The position numbers and the translations under genes were made by a program. DNA of 64,000 bases from assembly GCA_905250125.1 (NCBI GenBank), contig CAJNOL010000049.1, positions 186,001 through 250,000 on the forward strand. The letters run 5' to 3'. This DNA comes from Rotaria sordida. Taxonomy: Eukaryota > Rotifera > Eurotatoria > Philodinida > Philodinidae. The notes beneath the pieces are model-generated. The model did no database searches. It was not told the origin of the DNA and saw nothing but the letters and a program-made list of their open reading frames with translations. Below, piece by piece: positions 43,601 through 56,782 of this stretch; positions within the stretch are counted from its first letter, which is position 1, and each line of letters opens with the position of its first letter.

Positions 43601-46600
43601 ATTAATCTGACATTAATAATCATTTATAATCCCTGTCAAAAAAAATAGAAAGCAAAGGTCAAACTTGGAATCGGTAAAGTTTTATCCAATCGGACCGAAT
43701 CGACCATGTGAATTACAAAATCCAACCGGTGAAAAATCGGTTCATTTAACATATCAATTAAACAACTAGTTTGTTCGAGAAAACATTTTTTTTACTGCAG
43801 GTCCATAACGACATACAATGTGATATTCATATAATTCTCGAAGTTCCTACTAATAATAACTTCTATTTTAATCTATCGCATTCTATATATTCAATATTAA
43901 GAATTCTTTCAGAACTTTTCATTTTCTTATTTACAAGAACAACATCTATGCTTTATTTTGCTTGACTTTCTTCAATAAATATATGATTTCTTTTCAAGTA
44001 TTGATAAGATTGATGATTTCATCATTAGTTAGTACGGCCGAAACATTTCTCAATTTCTATGATGTTATTATAGCCGATAGAAAGACAATATGACCCATAA
44101 AGTTTGGTTTTCATACTAGACTACATATTTCTACCCTTCTTAATATCTAAACATTTTTTCTGTTGCAGGAAACTAGTACTGACATAACTTTTACAGCAGA
44201 ATGCAATCTTTTCTAATATTTTTATAATGAAAAACATGCACTGAAAACTACAAGTCATTGAGAGTTTCTCACACTCGATTAAAAGTAGTTCAAAAAAACG
44301 TATATTCGAAATTTCAAGTTGGAAAATCTGTACTTTACATACAATTTAACTTCTCATCACTGACTATGATAAATTCATTCAACATGACCTAAGGATGTTA
44401 TTGCACGATGAAAAAGCGTGAGTTCAAAATTTAGAGGTGAGATTTTGATGATGACTAGAACTTTCTTATTAGGAGACTTTCAGACTCATATTTTTGGATC
44501 GTTAATGTCATGAAACTCAAGCAAAATAGACAAACTTCAATGCCTTAAAAATTAAAAAAAAAACAGTAAAAATCGTCTAGTACGGTTTCAAATCTAGCTA
44601 TTTAATCTGATCAAACAAAATCTAACAGAACAGCACAATACAGAATATATGTACGGCACCGTTACTAAGATACTTAATTTATTGAGTAAAGATGACTTTA
44701 AAAAAAAGCAAACTTTTCATAACTGACTTGATGAAAATAAATCGTATATAAATAAGCAGAACAACTACTTCGAAAAATTGATGAAATAAAGTTTCGAATA
44801 ACTTGTTTTTACATAAGTTTTTTTTTTTCTCTTCAAAATCTCATTACTTTTGGTGTATTCTAAGTATTTCTCTATAGAATTCAACGAGATATAAAATAAA
44901 AAAATTCAAAAATAAGATCCTAAGGCAAATTTTATTGACTTGGCAAGGTCAATGAACTGATTTGTTCTTACTTATGGCTTACACACACATTAGATACTTT
45001 TCAACGTAAATATAAAAATCAGTCTATTCATAGGTAACGTATTCATCTACTACTTTGATCCTTCGAATTATGATAATTTATCACACATAGATAGCAATCA
45101 GTTCAAATTTATGCATATATATATATATATGACTATTGAAGAGCTTTTTTAACCATTAAATGAACAATATGAAGATAAAATTTTAGCATAGAGTTTACAT
45201 TTCATTCCACAAAAAAAACTAATTCATTTTTAGATTTTGATAATGGCAAGATTATAATAAGTTGAATAAATAGTTCGAGTACATTTTTTTTTTGATCAAT
45301 TAACTCAAAAGAAAAGAACTGTCATTTATTTAATATAATAACAATATGTGATTAACAACCTTCAGATTAAAAATTGTATCATCTTTCTGATATTTGATTC
45401 TCTTTCATTCTCAACATTCTCGACATACTCAAGGTTAATATATAAGGATAAGAAGATCAAATAACTCATCATCTTCTTTTTTCTTCTTCTCTTTTTTTTT
45501 TTATTAACTTACGGTTTACGAAATATTCCAACACTATCAATTGATGTTCTTCTTAAATATTTCATTGCTGAAATTATTGTTATTGGTACTGGATGTCCAG
45601 TACGTTGTGTCATTGAAAGAAGTGATACACCAAATACAGTTTTTTTAATATCTTTTATTTGAGGATGATGATGACCTTCCTAAAGATTAAATAATAATAA
45701 TAATAATAATAATTAAGAAAGAAATTCAATTTTTGGTTTAATAATAATGAAAACAAACTTTTCTTTGTTGATGTCGTCGAATAATTAATTTTGGTACAGC
45801 ACTAAATGCAGTTGCAAGTAAACTTTGTGATGTTGCAACTGTTGTATTAACTAATGTTGGTATTTGATCATCTTTATTTGATGATAATATTCTTGTTGTA
45901 TCAAGTAATTCTTGTATACGTATTGATGCTGCACGACGTAAAGCAAATAATTGTCCAACAGACATTTGTCCTAAATGATATTTTGATGAATTAAAACTTG
46001 GACGATGAGATTTTGTAAATGAATGCCATTTAACACGAATTTTGCGACTAGTTGGTAAACGTGATGGTGTTGATGATGATGGTATAGTATTTGTTGCATC
46101 ATTTTCTGATGATAAAGATGATGATAAAGAAGTTGTTGATCGATGTAATTGTTCAGTATTTGTTGTTAATGCAATAGAATCAATTTGTCTTTCAACACTA
46201 CTTGTATCAAGACCAGAATCTTTTCTATCAGTTGATGAACGTATATGTGTTAATGATAAATGTTTTATATTATTTTCATCTGTAGATGATATTGATGTTG
46301 TTGTTGGAGAATGATTATCAATAAATAATGGTTCACTTTGATAACCAAGTGGTGGTGGTACATTATCATAAAATGAAAGACGTGTCCAATCATATACATG
46401 AAAATGTCGACGAGCTAAAAGTGTTGCTTGATGTGAAGGTGATTTAGTTGAATGTCTAGATAATGCTGTTGATGTTGATGATGATGATGGTTGCGATGGT
46501 GGTGGTGGTGATGGTGGTGATGATGTACAAATATGATTATCATCGGACGGAATAATTATAGGAAAATGTTGATTATTTGATAATGTATTCGTTGTTGGTA

Positions 46601-47222
46601 GTAGTTGTTCATCACAGATCGGTGATAGACGATGAATCGATTTATCGAGAGTAATGACCTTTGAAATAGATAAATAGATTATTTATGAATTAGCATTTTT
46701 CTTTTTTTAAGTTACAAAATGAAAGAAAAATATTGCTATTGAATAAAATATTTATTAACTTCGAGAAAATAAAAGTTCACTTTATGCACGGTTTGTTTTT
46801 TTCATTTTGTTTTATGTTAAAATTTTAATATAATGAAAAAATTTTAATAGAATTCTTACCGTTCGTTCGGTATCGTTTGATTCTGTTAAAGATTCATCAA
46901 CAGATAATGAACCACTATTTGGTGTTGTTATTGATGACGTAGGTAATCTATGTCGTCGACGATGAATGTCAGTTGTTCTGCTACTATTGTTATTATTATT
47001 ATTATTGTTATTATTGTTTGCCGTAATTCTCAATTTAGTTTCATGCTGTCGATGTGGTATATGAGTTTTATTTTCTGGACTACTACATTCAGCTTCTTTT
47101 GATGAGTAACCTGATGATTCATGATAATGATGATGATGATGAGTATTTAATAAAGATGATGATGATGATGAAATAGGCTCGTCTATTTTTAATTCCATCA
47201 TATCATCATTTGTAGTGGTCAT
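40619..47222 (-). CDS. DLC1/STARD8/STARD13-type RhoGAP-START protein
   Basis: Eight exons (47222-46860, 46658-45759, 45679-45513, 42933-41657, 41375-41302, 41233-40969, 40891-40847, 40779-40619) give 1083 aa. The Ser/His/Asn-rich N-terminal half leads to KWHSFTKSHRPSFNSS and MSVGQL, both DLC1-like. The RhoGAP domain spans about 435-650: VFGVSL, the arginine-finger loop SVGIFRKPGVSHRI, YDVSDVLKQYFRSLPE, LLPDENRLVL and QMSSINLATCFAPTLF. The START domain is about 840-1070 (GWTSFGIN, LWKCSVEIEAPPIEILNRLL, HLWDD, YQYTLNSMAPLASRYFCEVR, EWYTKAYG). It would inactivate Rho at adhesions, as Drosophila crossveinless-c does. Microsatellite-coded Asn runs lie at the RhoGAP end and in exon 1. The N-terminal SAM domain of vertebrate DLC1 is not seen; an acceptor (TTATTTCAG) directly before the ATG implies an upstream exon. 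Intron 3 (2.6 kb, 42934-45512) holds no recognised feature. Confidence 0.92.
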
Positions 47223-50200
47223 CTGAAATAAAAATAGTTATCATATAAACTGATTTCTCTTTTTTTTCTCTTGTCAACATTTTCTTTTTCGTCATTTACT
47301 CACAATAAAATACATACAGAACACTATTTTTCTATGGTGATCGTCGACGCAAAATTAGTTCAACAATCTTCTTCTTCTTCCCTCTTGTGCTGGGTATATG
47401 CTACTATGTGCAAGTACGCAGTGCGCGCGTTTTTTTCTTCACCCATTTGTCTTTGCGCTTGTGTGTGTGCATGCGCACATACATATATACACGCACACAT
47501 GCATACGCCCGCACACTGAAACGAGGTCATCACTACAGCATTGTGCCGAATAGCATATGACAATTGTAACAATGATGAGAGAGAATGACGCTCGATTATT
47601 TATAGATTGAAGCTGCGAACATCTTATACGAATTTTCTTCTCTCTATTTTTTCCATGTATGTTCACTAGCTCTTATATGTTATCAAGAATGATGGCAATG
47701 AATAAGACACATGCGATCAAGGACAGCTCACGCACGTCTCTTTGCAAGTATACGCATCAAAGCTCATCTCAGTCGACTCGTTTTTCTTTGTCGTTTTCTT
47801 TCTTTTTTTTATGCAGTAAGATGACAACAACTAGTACTAATACTAATCCTAAATCGAATGTTGGATGAGACGAGAAGCGTGGGTGGTATTTCTTATTTGT
47901 ATGCTGTACTTTTTTCTTGCAAAGATGATGATGATGATGATGATGATCGTAACCAGTAGCAGAAGAAAAAAAAAGAGAAAGATAGTACTTACTACTACGG
48001 AGTACTAATGCTACAACAACTAAACTGCAATCGGCATCGGAAGATCGATAAATCATTTAGTCGTAGCGCACATTTCGGTCTTCCTTCAATTTATATACAT
48101 CCAGATAGAAATGGTGAGATCAACGATATAACCAGCTAATGGCACACAACGAAAAAGAAATAATGAAGTGGTCACTTGAATCAACGTCTACAGTGATTGT
48201 TTAACTGGTGCTAGTCAGTATATGTCTCAACTGTCCGAACAAGAGAACACTTACCTATATTTCTTCAATATGTGATTTCTATTATGATTCTTGTGTCTGT
48301 CTGTCTAGCAGAAGACGAGACCATGAGGCATAGAATGTATATGTGTATGTGTATGTGTGTACGTATTTATAGAAATTGAATGAGAATCAATGGTCACAAA
48401 AAGAAACAAAGACAGATTAACGTATGAACACATATATGGCGTAATATATAATTATTATTTATCGATATACATATACTCAAACATCAGTTCATCGCTGGCG
48501 ATGATGATGATAATAATGATGATGACGACAACGACGAGGTAGCCATGAGGAAGGATTATATAAAAGACACAAACTCATATACATGTATATATATATATAT
48601 ATATATAAATATATGATTATATGTGTGTATACATAGAAAAAGGGAGCACACATTTTAAGCGAATCGGTCGTTGATTGTTGTGCAATCACTACTATTCGAA
48701 CAATATACATAGTCTAATACTAAGTATATATGGAGAATCAATCACAATATGTATATATGCAGTTTACTCATCTTGCATATTCCATTTATATCAGTTGTAT
48801 TAGCATTTGATCCCCCCCGTTTTCGTCTTTTGAGAAGAGAATTGACGCATTAAAAAAAAAAGTTGTGTTACTATGTCTTACTTACCTACGGAAGCTACTT
48901 TCTCCATCTCCGTTTTTTTCTCTCTCACTCTCTCTCTCTCTCTCTATTTCACAGATAGGTGTGCTTTTGTCGTGTAGACGTGAATGTGCGCATTTGAAAT
49001 AATAACGGCGAGTCGATGTAAAGGAGAAGAAAAATATTGCGAAGATAAGCAAGCGAAAGAAGAGAAAGAGAAGAAAAGAGAAAACGTGCTTGAGGTGTAA
49101 TATAACGATTACAAGCCAAGCAGCAGAATTGCTGATTCATACAAAAAAAAAATGAAAGAGAGAGAAAGAGAGAAAAAGAAAAAGTCGAGTAGATGGGAAA
49201 GAATAAGGAAGAGAAAAAGCACACTTTTATCGTCTATTACTGAGTTAAATTACAAATAAAAATGAATATTATTTAGCAATCTGAAATTCTTATCAAGGAT
49301 GTCTCGGTTTTTTTTTGCTATATTAATTTTTTTCAATTAATTTTCAATAGTAGGAAAGGTATTGATACGTGATTTGAATATTATTATAAAAAGAATACCT
49401 GAACATTTACATTATTTGAATTGATTGACTGAAAAAAAAAAATGTACACCTGTTGTTTTATTTAATATGATAAGAAATATTTATCGAGATACGGAGAAAT
49501 ATTTTATTTTTATTATCAATAAATAATCTCTGATTGAACTATAGCAACTATCGTTATTAATTTTGATCGATAAAGGTTGATTATTACATTAATATAAATG
49601 GGTCATTTGATTGACAGACTTTTTTTTCTTTATTGAAAAGTTTAAAGCATTAATTTTCTCTAAATTGTCTATAAAGTTCACTTAAAAGGTTTCGCAATAC
49701 ATTATAAACAGTAAATGTCCTTATGACATAATCTTTTTTCTTTTTCATTTCGATTATAATCTTCAATTACACACATTGTCTATAGCAAATGTATTTGATT
49801 GAAAAATATTATTCAATATTATTGATGTTGATTATTGATATTTATAACTTAAGAGTAAAAATTCAACAACAAGATTGTATTTTTTTTAATGTTTGAACAA
49901 CATCTGTTTTTTATCGATTTATTTGTCTAAGTTAGTCACGTTCTTCGTAAATTAATATTTACACATTAGATCATCCGATGAAGATTATATTATACATAAA
50001 CGTCATTTGCAGAATAAACAGATAAGTATATAAATAGATAATTTTTGTCTAAAGATTACAATAAATATGAATGACTATATACCAATATCATATTGAAACT
50101 TACAAAAAAAAAAGAAAAAGGAATTTCTTTCTCGTTTTTTTGAATTTTCATAAATATTAAATTACATCACAATTTCATTACACAATTTAAACTGAAGAGT

Positions 50201-51233
50201 ATGTATACAAAAAAGAAATTTATCAAGATTGATATTAAAAAAGAACAAGGTGACTTTGATAGTATTCTTATTTAATACGAATAAGATCAGTTTGTTCGAT
50301 TGGCATCATATACAAAGAAATGTAACCTTTCGTTTATATACCAACTTTTTTTTTCTCAAGTGTATATGCAAATAAAATGCAAACATAATAGAATTTTTTA
50401 AATAATAAACATCAACTTGATTTTGATTCTTTTTTTTTCTTGCTTGTAAATGTTGCATTGTCAATCTTTGTGATTTGATGTTATTGACATATTTTTGTTT
50501 TGAATACTTGTCTTTCTATTTTGATTGATCATGATGAGAATATTCGATTTATAAATAATAGAAAATTTCAAAACTATAATATCCTATTGTTATCAATTAA
50601 AGAAATCAATGATATTTCCTTAAGATACATTATGTTATTTTTCTTTCTATAGAATAATATCATTCATCTATCGATAATATCTAACACTTGATTATTTGTT
50701 TGATATTGTTAATAGAATACATCTGGTCAGTTGATTCATTTCGTCGAAATAAAGTTGATTATATAAACATGAGTTATGTAAAATAAGATGATTATATTTA
50801 TATTCAATTAAGGTCATTCTTGCAAATAATTTATATCTTATTGTTTATATACATCTCTTATAACAATATTGATTATCACAGTTATTTTATTTTTTGTTTT
50901 AATATAATAGTTACAAACACTTTTATTGATCATTCAATATTTCTATTGTAAAAAGATATGTTTTAGTATTCAAAGACATCATATTACATTTAATATTGTC
51001 TAGACATTTGTCCAAAGAATATATATATACAATGCTAACGAGTTTCTTTCTATATATCGATATTGTGAATAAATAAATCTTATATGTATGAAATTTATTA
51101 ATCATTCTCTTTTATTACGAAAGAAAAAGGACAAAAAAAAAACAAAAAACAAAACTTATATCTGAACGGTTTGTTTATTTTGTGTATTTTTATTGATTTA
51201 CATTATAACAAGATAACATTGATATACAAATGA
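47223..51233. other. Intergenic, upstream of RhoGAP-START gene
   Basis: About 4 kb. The left part (47223-49250) is microsatellite-rich (CA/GT near 47455-47515, GAT near 47923-47946, TA near 48587-48606, CT near 48925-48945) and probably holds the promoter and 5' exon of the RhoGAP-START gene. The right part is plain AT-rich sequence. I support no gene here. Confidence 0.45.
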
Positions 51234-52018
51234 TTATAATTGATTTATATCTAACCAAGATAGATTATCTGTATGTATTTGTGGATATGCCCATAGAAGA
51301 AATGTTTTCAACCATGTTTGATTTAAATACGAAATATTATTTAATGATGAATAATTTGTTTTTATAATTTCTTGAATATATTCAAGAAGACATTTTTTAA
51401 TATCAATTATTTTTCGAAATTTCTTTATTGATATTGAATTAATAAGATGCTCAAGAAGTAAATATTGTTCAAATGGTGTTAGAATAGGTTGACCATTATT
51501 TAATTGTTTTTGAATAATATTCTCTTTTTTAAATTCTATTTCCATTATGTTTTTTGGATTGAAATCATCAAGAAAACGATTTAATGCATTTGCAATATCT
51601 TGATCTGCTATTGCTTGTTCAATATAAATAAATGGTATATGATGAGCTATAGCCGCTAATAAACACAAAAAAAAACGAACAAAAAGAATTTTTATTAAAA
51701 TCAAATTGATCTATTGTTACCAAGTGTTGGTTGAATATTATCATGTTCAATTTCTTTCATAATTTTTAAAAATCTTTGTTTAATATCATTTCGATTATTT
51801 AAATTTAATTTACTTTGTAAATAATCAAAATTTCCTTTCCAATCTTGTAATATAATAATTTTTGATAAACGATGTATATGACATATTGTTTCAATATCAT
51901 AACAATTAACACTCATATCATAAACAGCTGCAGCACGATTTTGATATCGTCGATAAGATATTGGAATATGCGATGACGAAAGGATTGGTAATTTACGGAC
52001 ATTCGAATTTATTGACAT
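51234..52018 (-). CDS. Unrecognised 239-aa protein, two exons
   Basis: Exons 52018-51721 and 51655-51234 are joined by a 65-bp intron with good GT...AG ends and matched phase (codon split G|CG). The sequence is non-repetitive and looks mostly helical: N-terminal ISYRRYQNRAAAVYDMSVN and YDIETICHIHRLSKIIILQD, middle ANALNRFLDDFNPKNIMEIE, C-terminal WLKTFLLWAYPQIHTDNLSW. There is no signal peptide, TM segment or metal motif. I do not recognise a family. TATTGTAG directly ahead of AT-ATG is acceptor-like, so there may be an upstream exon. It is transcribed divergently from the permease, with 541 bp between the two starts. Confidence 0.65.
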
Positions 52019-52559
52019 ATCTACAATATAAATTATAATTTATTATTATTTTATATGATGCTTTTATATCTCAATTATATTGTAATTTGCCATAACAGAG
52101 GAGATTTAATCATCGATGTCTGTGATATTGCGAATATTTATTTTGACGTTTCATGACTTTTTTTTTTAGTGAGCTAAAGACGAATGAATATACAATGATA
52201 TGAAAGTAAAAACAAATATGAATAATTTTGGAAAAAAAAATATTTATATGTATTACCTATATGATATCAAAAAGGTAAAGGAAGTAATATAAGCATCTAG
52301 CTAGTAGTCGATTTACATTTTTCCCTTCTGTTTATGTCATGTGCGTCTTGTTTTTCTGTTTTACATAACGTGATAGCTCGTCTAATGTGTGTTAATCATC
52401 AGTTTGTCAAGCGAAACTTTATTTTTATTTCTTCCTATTTCTATTTAACATAATAGTCACGAGTCATTTCGGTAACAACAAACACATACAGTTATACATA
52501 CATTAAAATATAGATAGATAGAATAAACGTGTGTATATTTAAGTTTTCGTATAGTTGAA
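52019..52559. promoter_or_regulatory. Divergent intergenic region between two starts
   Basis: 541 bp separating the minus-strand start at 52018 and the plus-strand start at 52560. It must hold both promoters. No TATA box or other element is clear in such AT-rich sequence. Confidence 0.4.
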
Positions 52560-54654
52560 ATGGTACGACAGGCATTCTTTACAAATCTAACAACAAAACT
52601 ACGGAATTTTGAAAATGATAATCAAGCATGTCATTATTTGAAAAGATTTGGAATTCGACTTGTTACACGAAAGACTATTACACAATTACAATCTGAAGCT
52701 GAAAATACTAATGAATTGAAACGTACATTAAGTACATTTCAAGTAATGGCATTAGGTATTGGTAGTATTATTGGTAAGTGAAATGAATATATAAATATTT
52801 TGTTTTTTTTTTGATAACAAATATTTTGATAGGTACGGGTATATTTGTATTGAGTGGCGAAGCAGCTGCTAAATATGCTGGTCCTGCTGTTATTGTTTCA
52901 TTTATTATTGCTGCAATTGTTGCTGGACTTGCTGCTTTTTCATATGCCGAAATGTCTTCAATGGTACCGATATCTGGTTCAGCTTATTCATATACTTATG
53001 CTAGTATGTTAGAACATTAATGAATTTTTTATTTTGAAATTTTTTTTTATTCATTATTTTTATTTTTTTTATTTAGCTATGGGTGGTAAGTTGTTTTGAT
53101 ATTTTAGAAAAATAAGTGATGATGTCATTTTCTTCTCATTTGTAGAATATTTAGCATGGATTATTGGATGGGATTTAATTCTTGAATATTTATTAGCAGC
53201 TGCTACGGTAGCTGTAGGTTGGAGTGGTTATGTTGTTCATTTTATTGAAACTATATCGAAACATAATGCAACAAGATCGATTGTTCAAGCACCCATTGCT
53301 TGGAGTGATGATTCAAACTCTTTTTATGTTACAGGAAAAGTGATTAATCTACCGGCAGTAGTAATTATTATTGCACTCACAATATTACTCGTTATTGGCA
53401 TTGGTGAATCAGCAAAAGTCAATATAGTGATTGTTGTAATCAAAATTCTCGTTGTCTTATTATTCATCTTTGCATGTTGTGGTTATACTAAGCGCAGTAA
53501 TTATTCGCCTTTCTTTCCGCCTAATGAAGGTAAAAAGCGATGATGGGAAAAAGTGGGATTATTTTTTTAATATAATACCGCTTTGTGTAGGTAGTTTTAA
53601 TAGATATGGAGTAACTGGTATGTTACATGGTGCAACCGTTGTATTTTTTGCTTATATTGGTTTCGATTCGGTGACAACAACAGCACAAGAAACAAAAAAT
53701 CCACAGCGTTCAATGCCTATTGGAATTATTGGTTCGTTATCGATTTCTACAGTGCTCTATATCGGTGTATGTGCTGTAATGGTCGGTATTGTACCATATA
53801 AAACACTTGACTCACCAAGTCCAATCTCAGAAGCTATGTAAAGATTATATCATTTCTTATAATTATGTACATACATATATATATATATATATATGAAAAT
53901 AACTATATTTTAGTAAAGGTACGCCACATGGAATATGGTTGCCTATTATTATCGATTTGGGAGCTATTGCCGGTTTGACAAGTGTATCTCTTGTTAGTCT
54001 TCTTGGACAATCACGTATATTTTATTCTATGGCTCGTGATGGTCTGTTACCATCGGTATTTGCTAATGTTCATCATCGTACTAAAACTCCTTGGATATCT
54101 ACAATTATTATTGGTATAAAGATTTTCATATGTTTTTATCAATAGAAACTCTTGACTATGCTATTTATTTAGGTTTAGTCTGTGCAATATTTGCTGCCGT
54201 CCTTCCTTTAGGTATTCTTGGTGAAATGACATCGATCGGAACTTTAGTAGCCTTTTTTCTTGTACATATTTCTGTCATAATTGTAAGTTTATGGTAGTAA
54301 TCAACTTCGGTTTTTTTTTCATATACTAGAATTTAGATGCGTTTTACACATAAAGAAGTACCACGAGGTTTTCTGGTTCCTTTTGGACCTTGGATTTTGC
54401 CTCCTATTGGAGCACTACTCTGTATTTTGCTTATGGTAAGCTCTTCAAAAGAAACCGGTATTCGACTTGCTGTCTGGATGGGTATCGGTCAAATTGTTTA
54501 TTTTACCTATGGTTTTTGGCATTCAAAATTACGGTACTCACAACGACTTAATTCATCTATGGGTATTGATAATTTTGCGACAGAATTCGATACCCAATCA
54601 CCAAAATATGAACATGCATCAGAAATGGTTGTTTTTAACGAAGAAAAATTATAA
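52560..54654 (+). CDS. APC-superfamily amino-acid permease of bacterial (YfnA/CAT) type, eight exons
   Basis: Exons 52560-52773, 52833-53003, 53077-53085 (9 nt), 53146-53529, 53591-53837, 53914-54113, 54173-54282 and 54337-54654 give 550 aa. After LVTRKTITQLQSEAE and ELKRTLSTFQVMALGIGSII come the APC motifs: GTGIFVLSGEAAAKYAGPA (TM1), SYAEMSSMVPISGSAYSYTY, AWIIGWDLILEYLLAAATVA, GATVVFFAYIGFDSVTTTAQ, ETKNPQRSMPIGIIGSL, DLGAIAGLTSVSLVSLLGQS and RIFYSMARDGLLPSVF. About 12 TM helices are expected. From memory this tracks bacterial YfnA-like basic amino-acid permeases more closely than animal SLC7A1-4 CATs (e.g. 'GWDLILEY...ATVAVGWSGY'). Role: proton-coupled or exchange transport of amino acids at a membrane. 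Seven introns of 54-76 bp and eukaryotic codon use show it is resident in the host genome. Bacterial origin is inference. Confidence 0.92.
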
Positions 54655-56774
54655 CATGAAATTTATCTTGTTAAATAACAAGTAATCAATAATCGGTTTT
54701 TTTTTCATAATTATATTATGTCTAAATTTTATTTGAAATTTTTCAAAGTAGATATAAAGAAAAAAAATAACATACATTTCATACATATAATATTATGTCA
54801 ATCGATAATTTTTTTTAATAAACAATCTATTCTAAGAATTTATATATGATTAAAGAGAATTAAAGACTTTCAATGAAAGTAAAATTCTATTGCTAATAAA
54901 TTTAACTGAAATCTTTTGTCAAAGAATAATAAATATTTTCAATGTCAAATCTTTTCAATATCTTTTTCATGATACTTAAAAGAACATTTTCGGATGGCAT
55001 AAACCAATATATTGTTCTAAATGAAATTATTTTGTTGATTCACCTATCGAATGTCTATTATTCAGTTGTTCTTGTTTTTTTTCTATTAATCATTACTATA
55101 TTAAATCATGCTGAAGGCAATGTGATTGCAAGTGTTAGTTTTTTTACTATTTTATGTGTAATGTCACAAGAAAACGAAAGAATGAAAAAGAAAAAACAAT
55201 TATGGCAACACAATTTTATAGATTGAATGTGAGTAAAGGTAACACATTTACTCACGTACAATCATATTCACACCTACATTACACCCACATATTCATTATA
55301 CACTATTACTAAGTGATTTCTATTAACTTTTATAGACATAAAATCGAAGTTAGAGCACGATCACATGTACTTTACTCAAATTTTTAAACGATCGATTTAT
55401 TGTATTTAAAAAAGAATACTATAAATTATTTACTATTATTTATTTTCTTTAGAAACAAGTAACACAAAAAAAAAGGAGAATTGGATTCGAATGAATACTC
55501 AATGGAAAAGAATAATCGAAATTTTCTTGATATAATTTTAGTCACAGATAAATAAATATATCATTATATCTACTTGCATTTGGTTCATGATTTATTACAA
55601 GCATAGATAGTCTTCTTCGTATAGTTCTCTTAATTGATACGTTTAACGGGAAGATATATTGAATTTGGTAAATGAATAGCGATCTGTCATATTATCTATC
55701 TTTTCTATGAATTTAAGCATCGGAAAAATGTGATTACAAAAGCGATGAGGATTGTTTACTAGTATCGACTGAGCTAGCTTTAATACGAGCATATATTTGT
55801 TATGCACAGAAAAAAATGACCCTGAGTTTGAAATGATCGAACGAAACAATCAGATAACAAGTATAAAAATTTGAAATATTAATTATTGCGAATGATACAG
55901 TATGATTTTATGTAGAATATAACTATCATGGTAACGTTTATTTAATGTCAAATGAATCATCTATATGTATGCTGTTGACTTACGACCAACTAATAGTTCA
56001 TCTTTATATAGATCACTTTTTTTCCATCAAAATATATTCAATTAATAACATCTTAAAGACAGATTAGAAAATTTTTCGAACTATGTTTTAATATATTCTA
56101 CACTGTATAGTAGACCATAAATTATAGAGAATAGAAAAAAGATATTCTAGGAATGTTCATGTCAATGCATCAATGAGTTTCTATTTTCTAAAAAAAATGA
56201 GATATTCAAGAAAATAGAAATTCGAATTTTGAATTTCTCTTTAGAGAATCGCGCATGAATTCATATAGACATTCTTCGAAAATCTTACACTATTTAGTAA
56301 TTCGAGCACTGTCTACAAAATTGAAAAACGATTTGAGTATCCATTTTTAGGCATGATTTTACTTATATTTATTGTATTAGCTGTGTACCTTATGTATCGT
56401 ATGCAAAAAAAGAATTACGATAAAATAAAAACAAATAGAAAGATTTCAAAATTTATTAACAATAAAAGAGATTAACATGACGTATATAACAAAGATTGTA
56501 AACGATATAAGCCACATAATAATCTACTAAAAACAAATTTATATACGTATTTAAAACAAATATTTCGAGTGAGAAAAACTATCAGAAATCCGATGGTTAT
56601 TTCTAAACAGAAATGCAACAAATAAATGATACAGAATATTTTGTAAAATAAAACAAAAAAAAAACAATTATTAGATTTTTCTTACAAGTGAAATTTCAAA
56701 CGAAGTTAACTGGACGCGTAATGCAACTACGAACATATTATAACAGTTACTATTACCGACGATGAAGTGAATGA
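54655..56774. other. AT-rich intergenic region
   Basis: No gene is supportable. The frame at 54942-55226 is hydrophobic, AT-driven and unrecognised. The left end holds the permease 3' UTR. Confidence 0.45.
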
Positions 56775-56782
56775 TTATTAAC

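Noticed and set aside
43771-43965. Plus-strand frame inside the 2.6-kb RhoGAP-START intron
   Set aside because: Hydrophobic AT-driven residue mix with no motif; no mobile-element ends were found around it.
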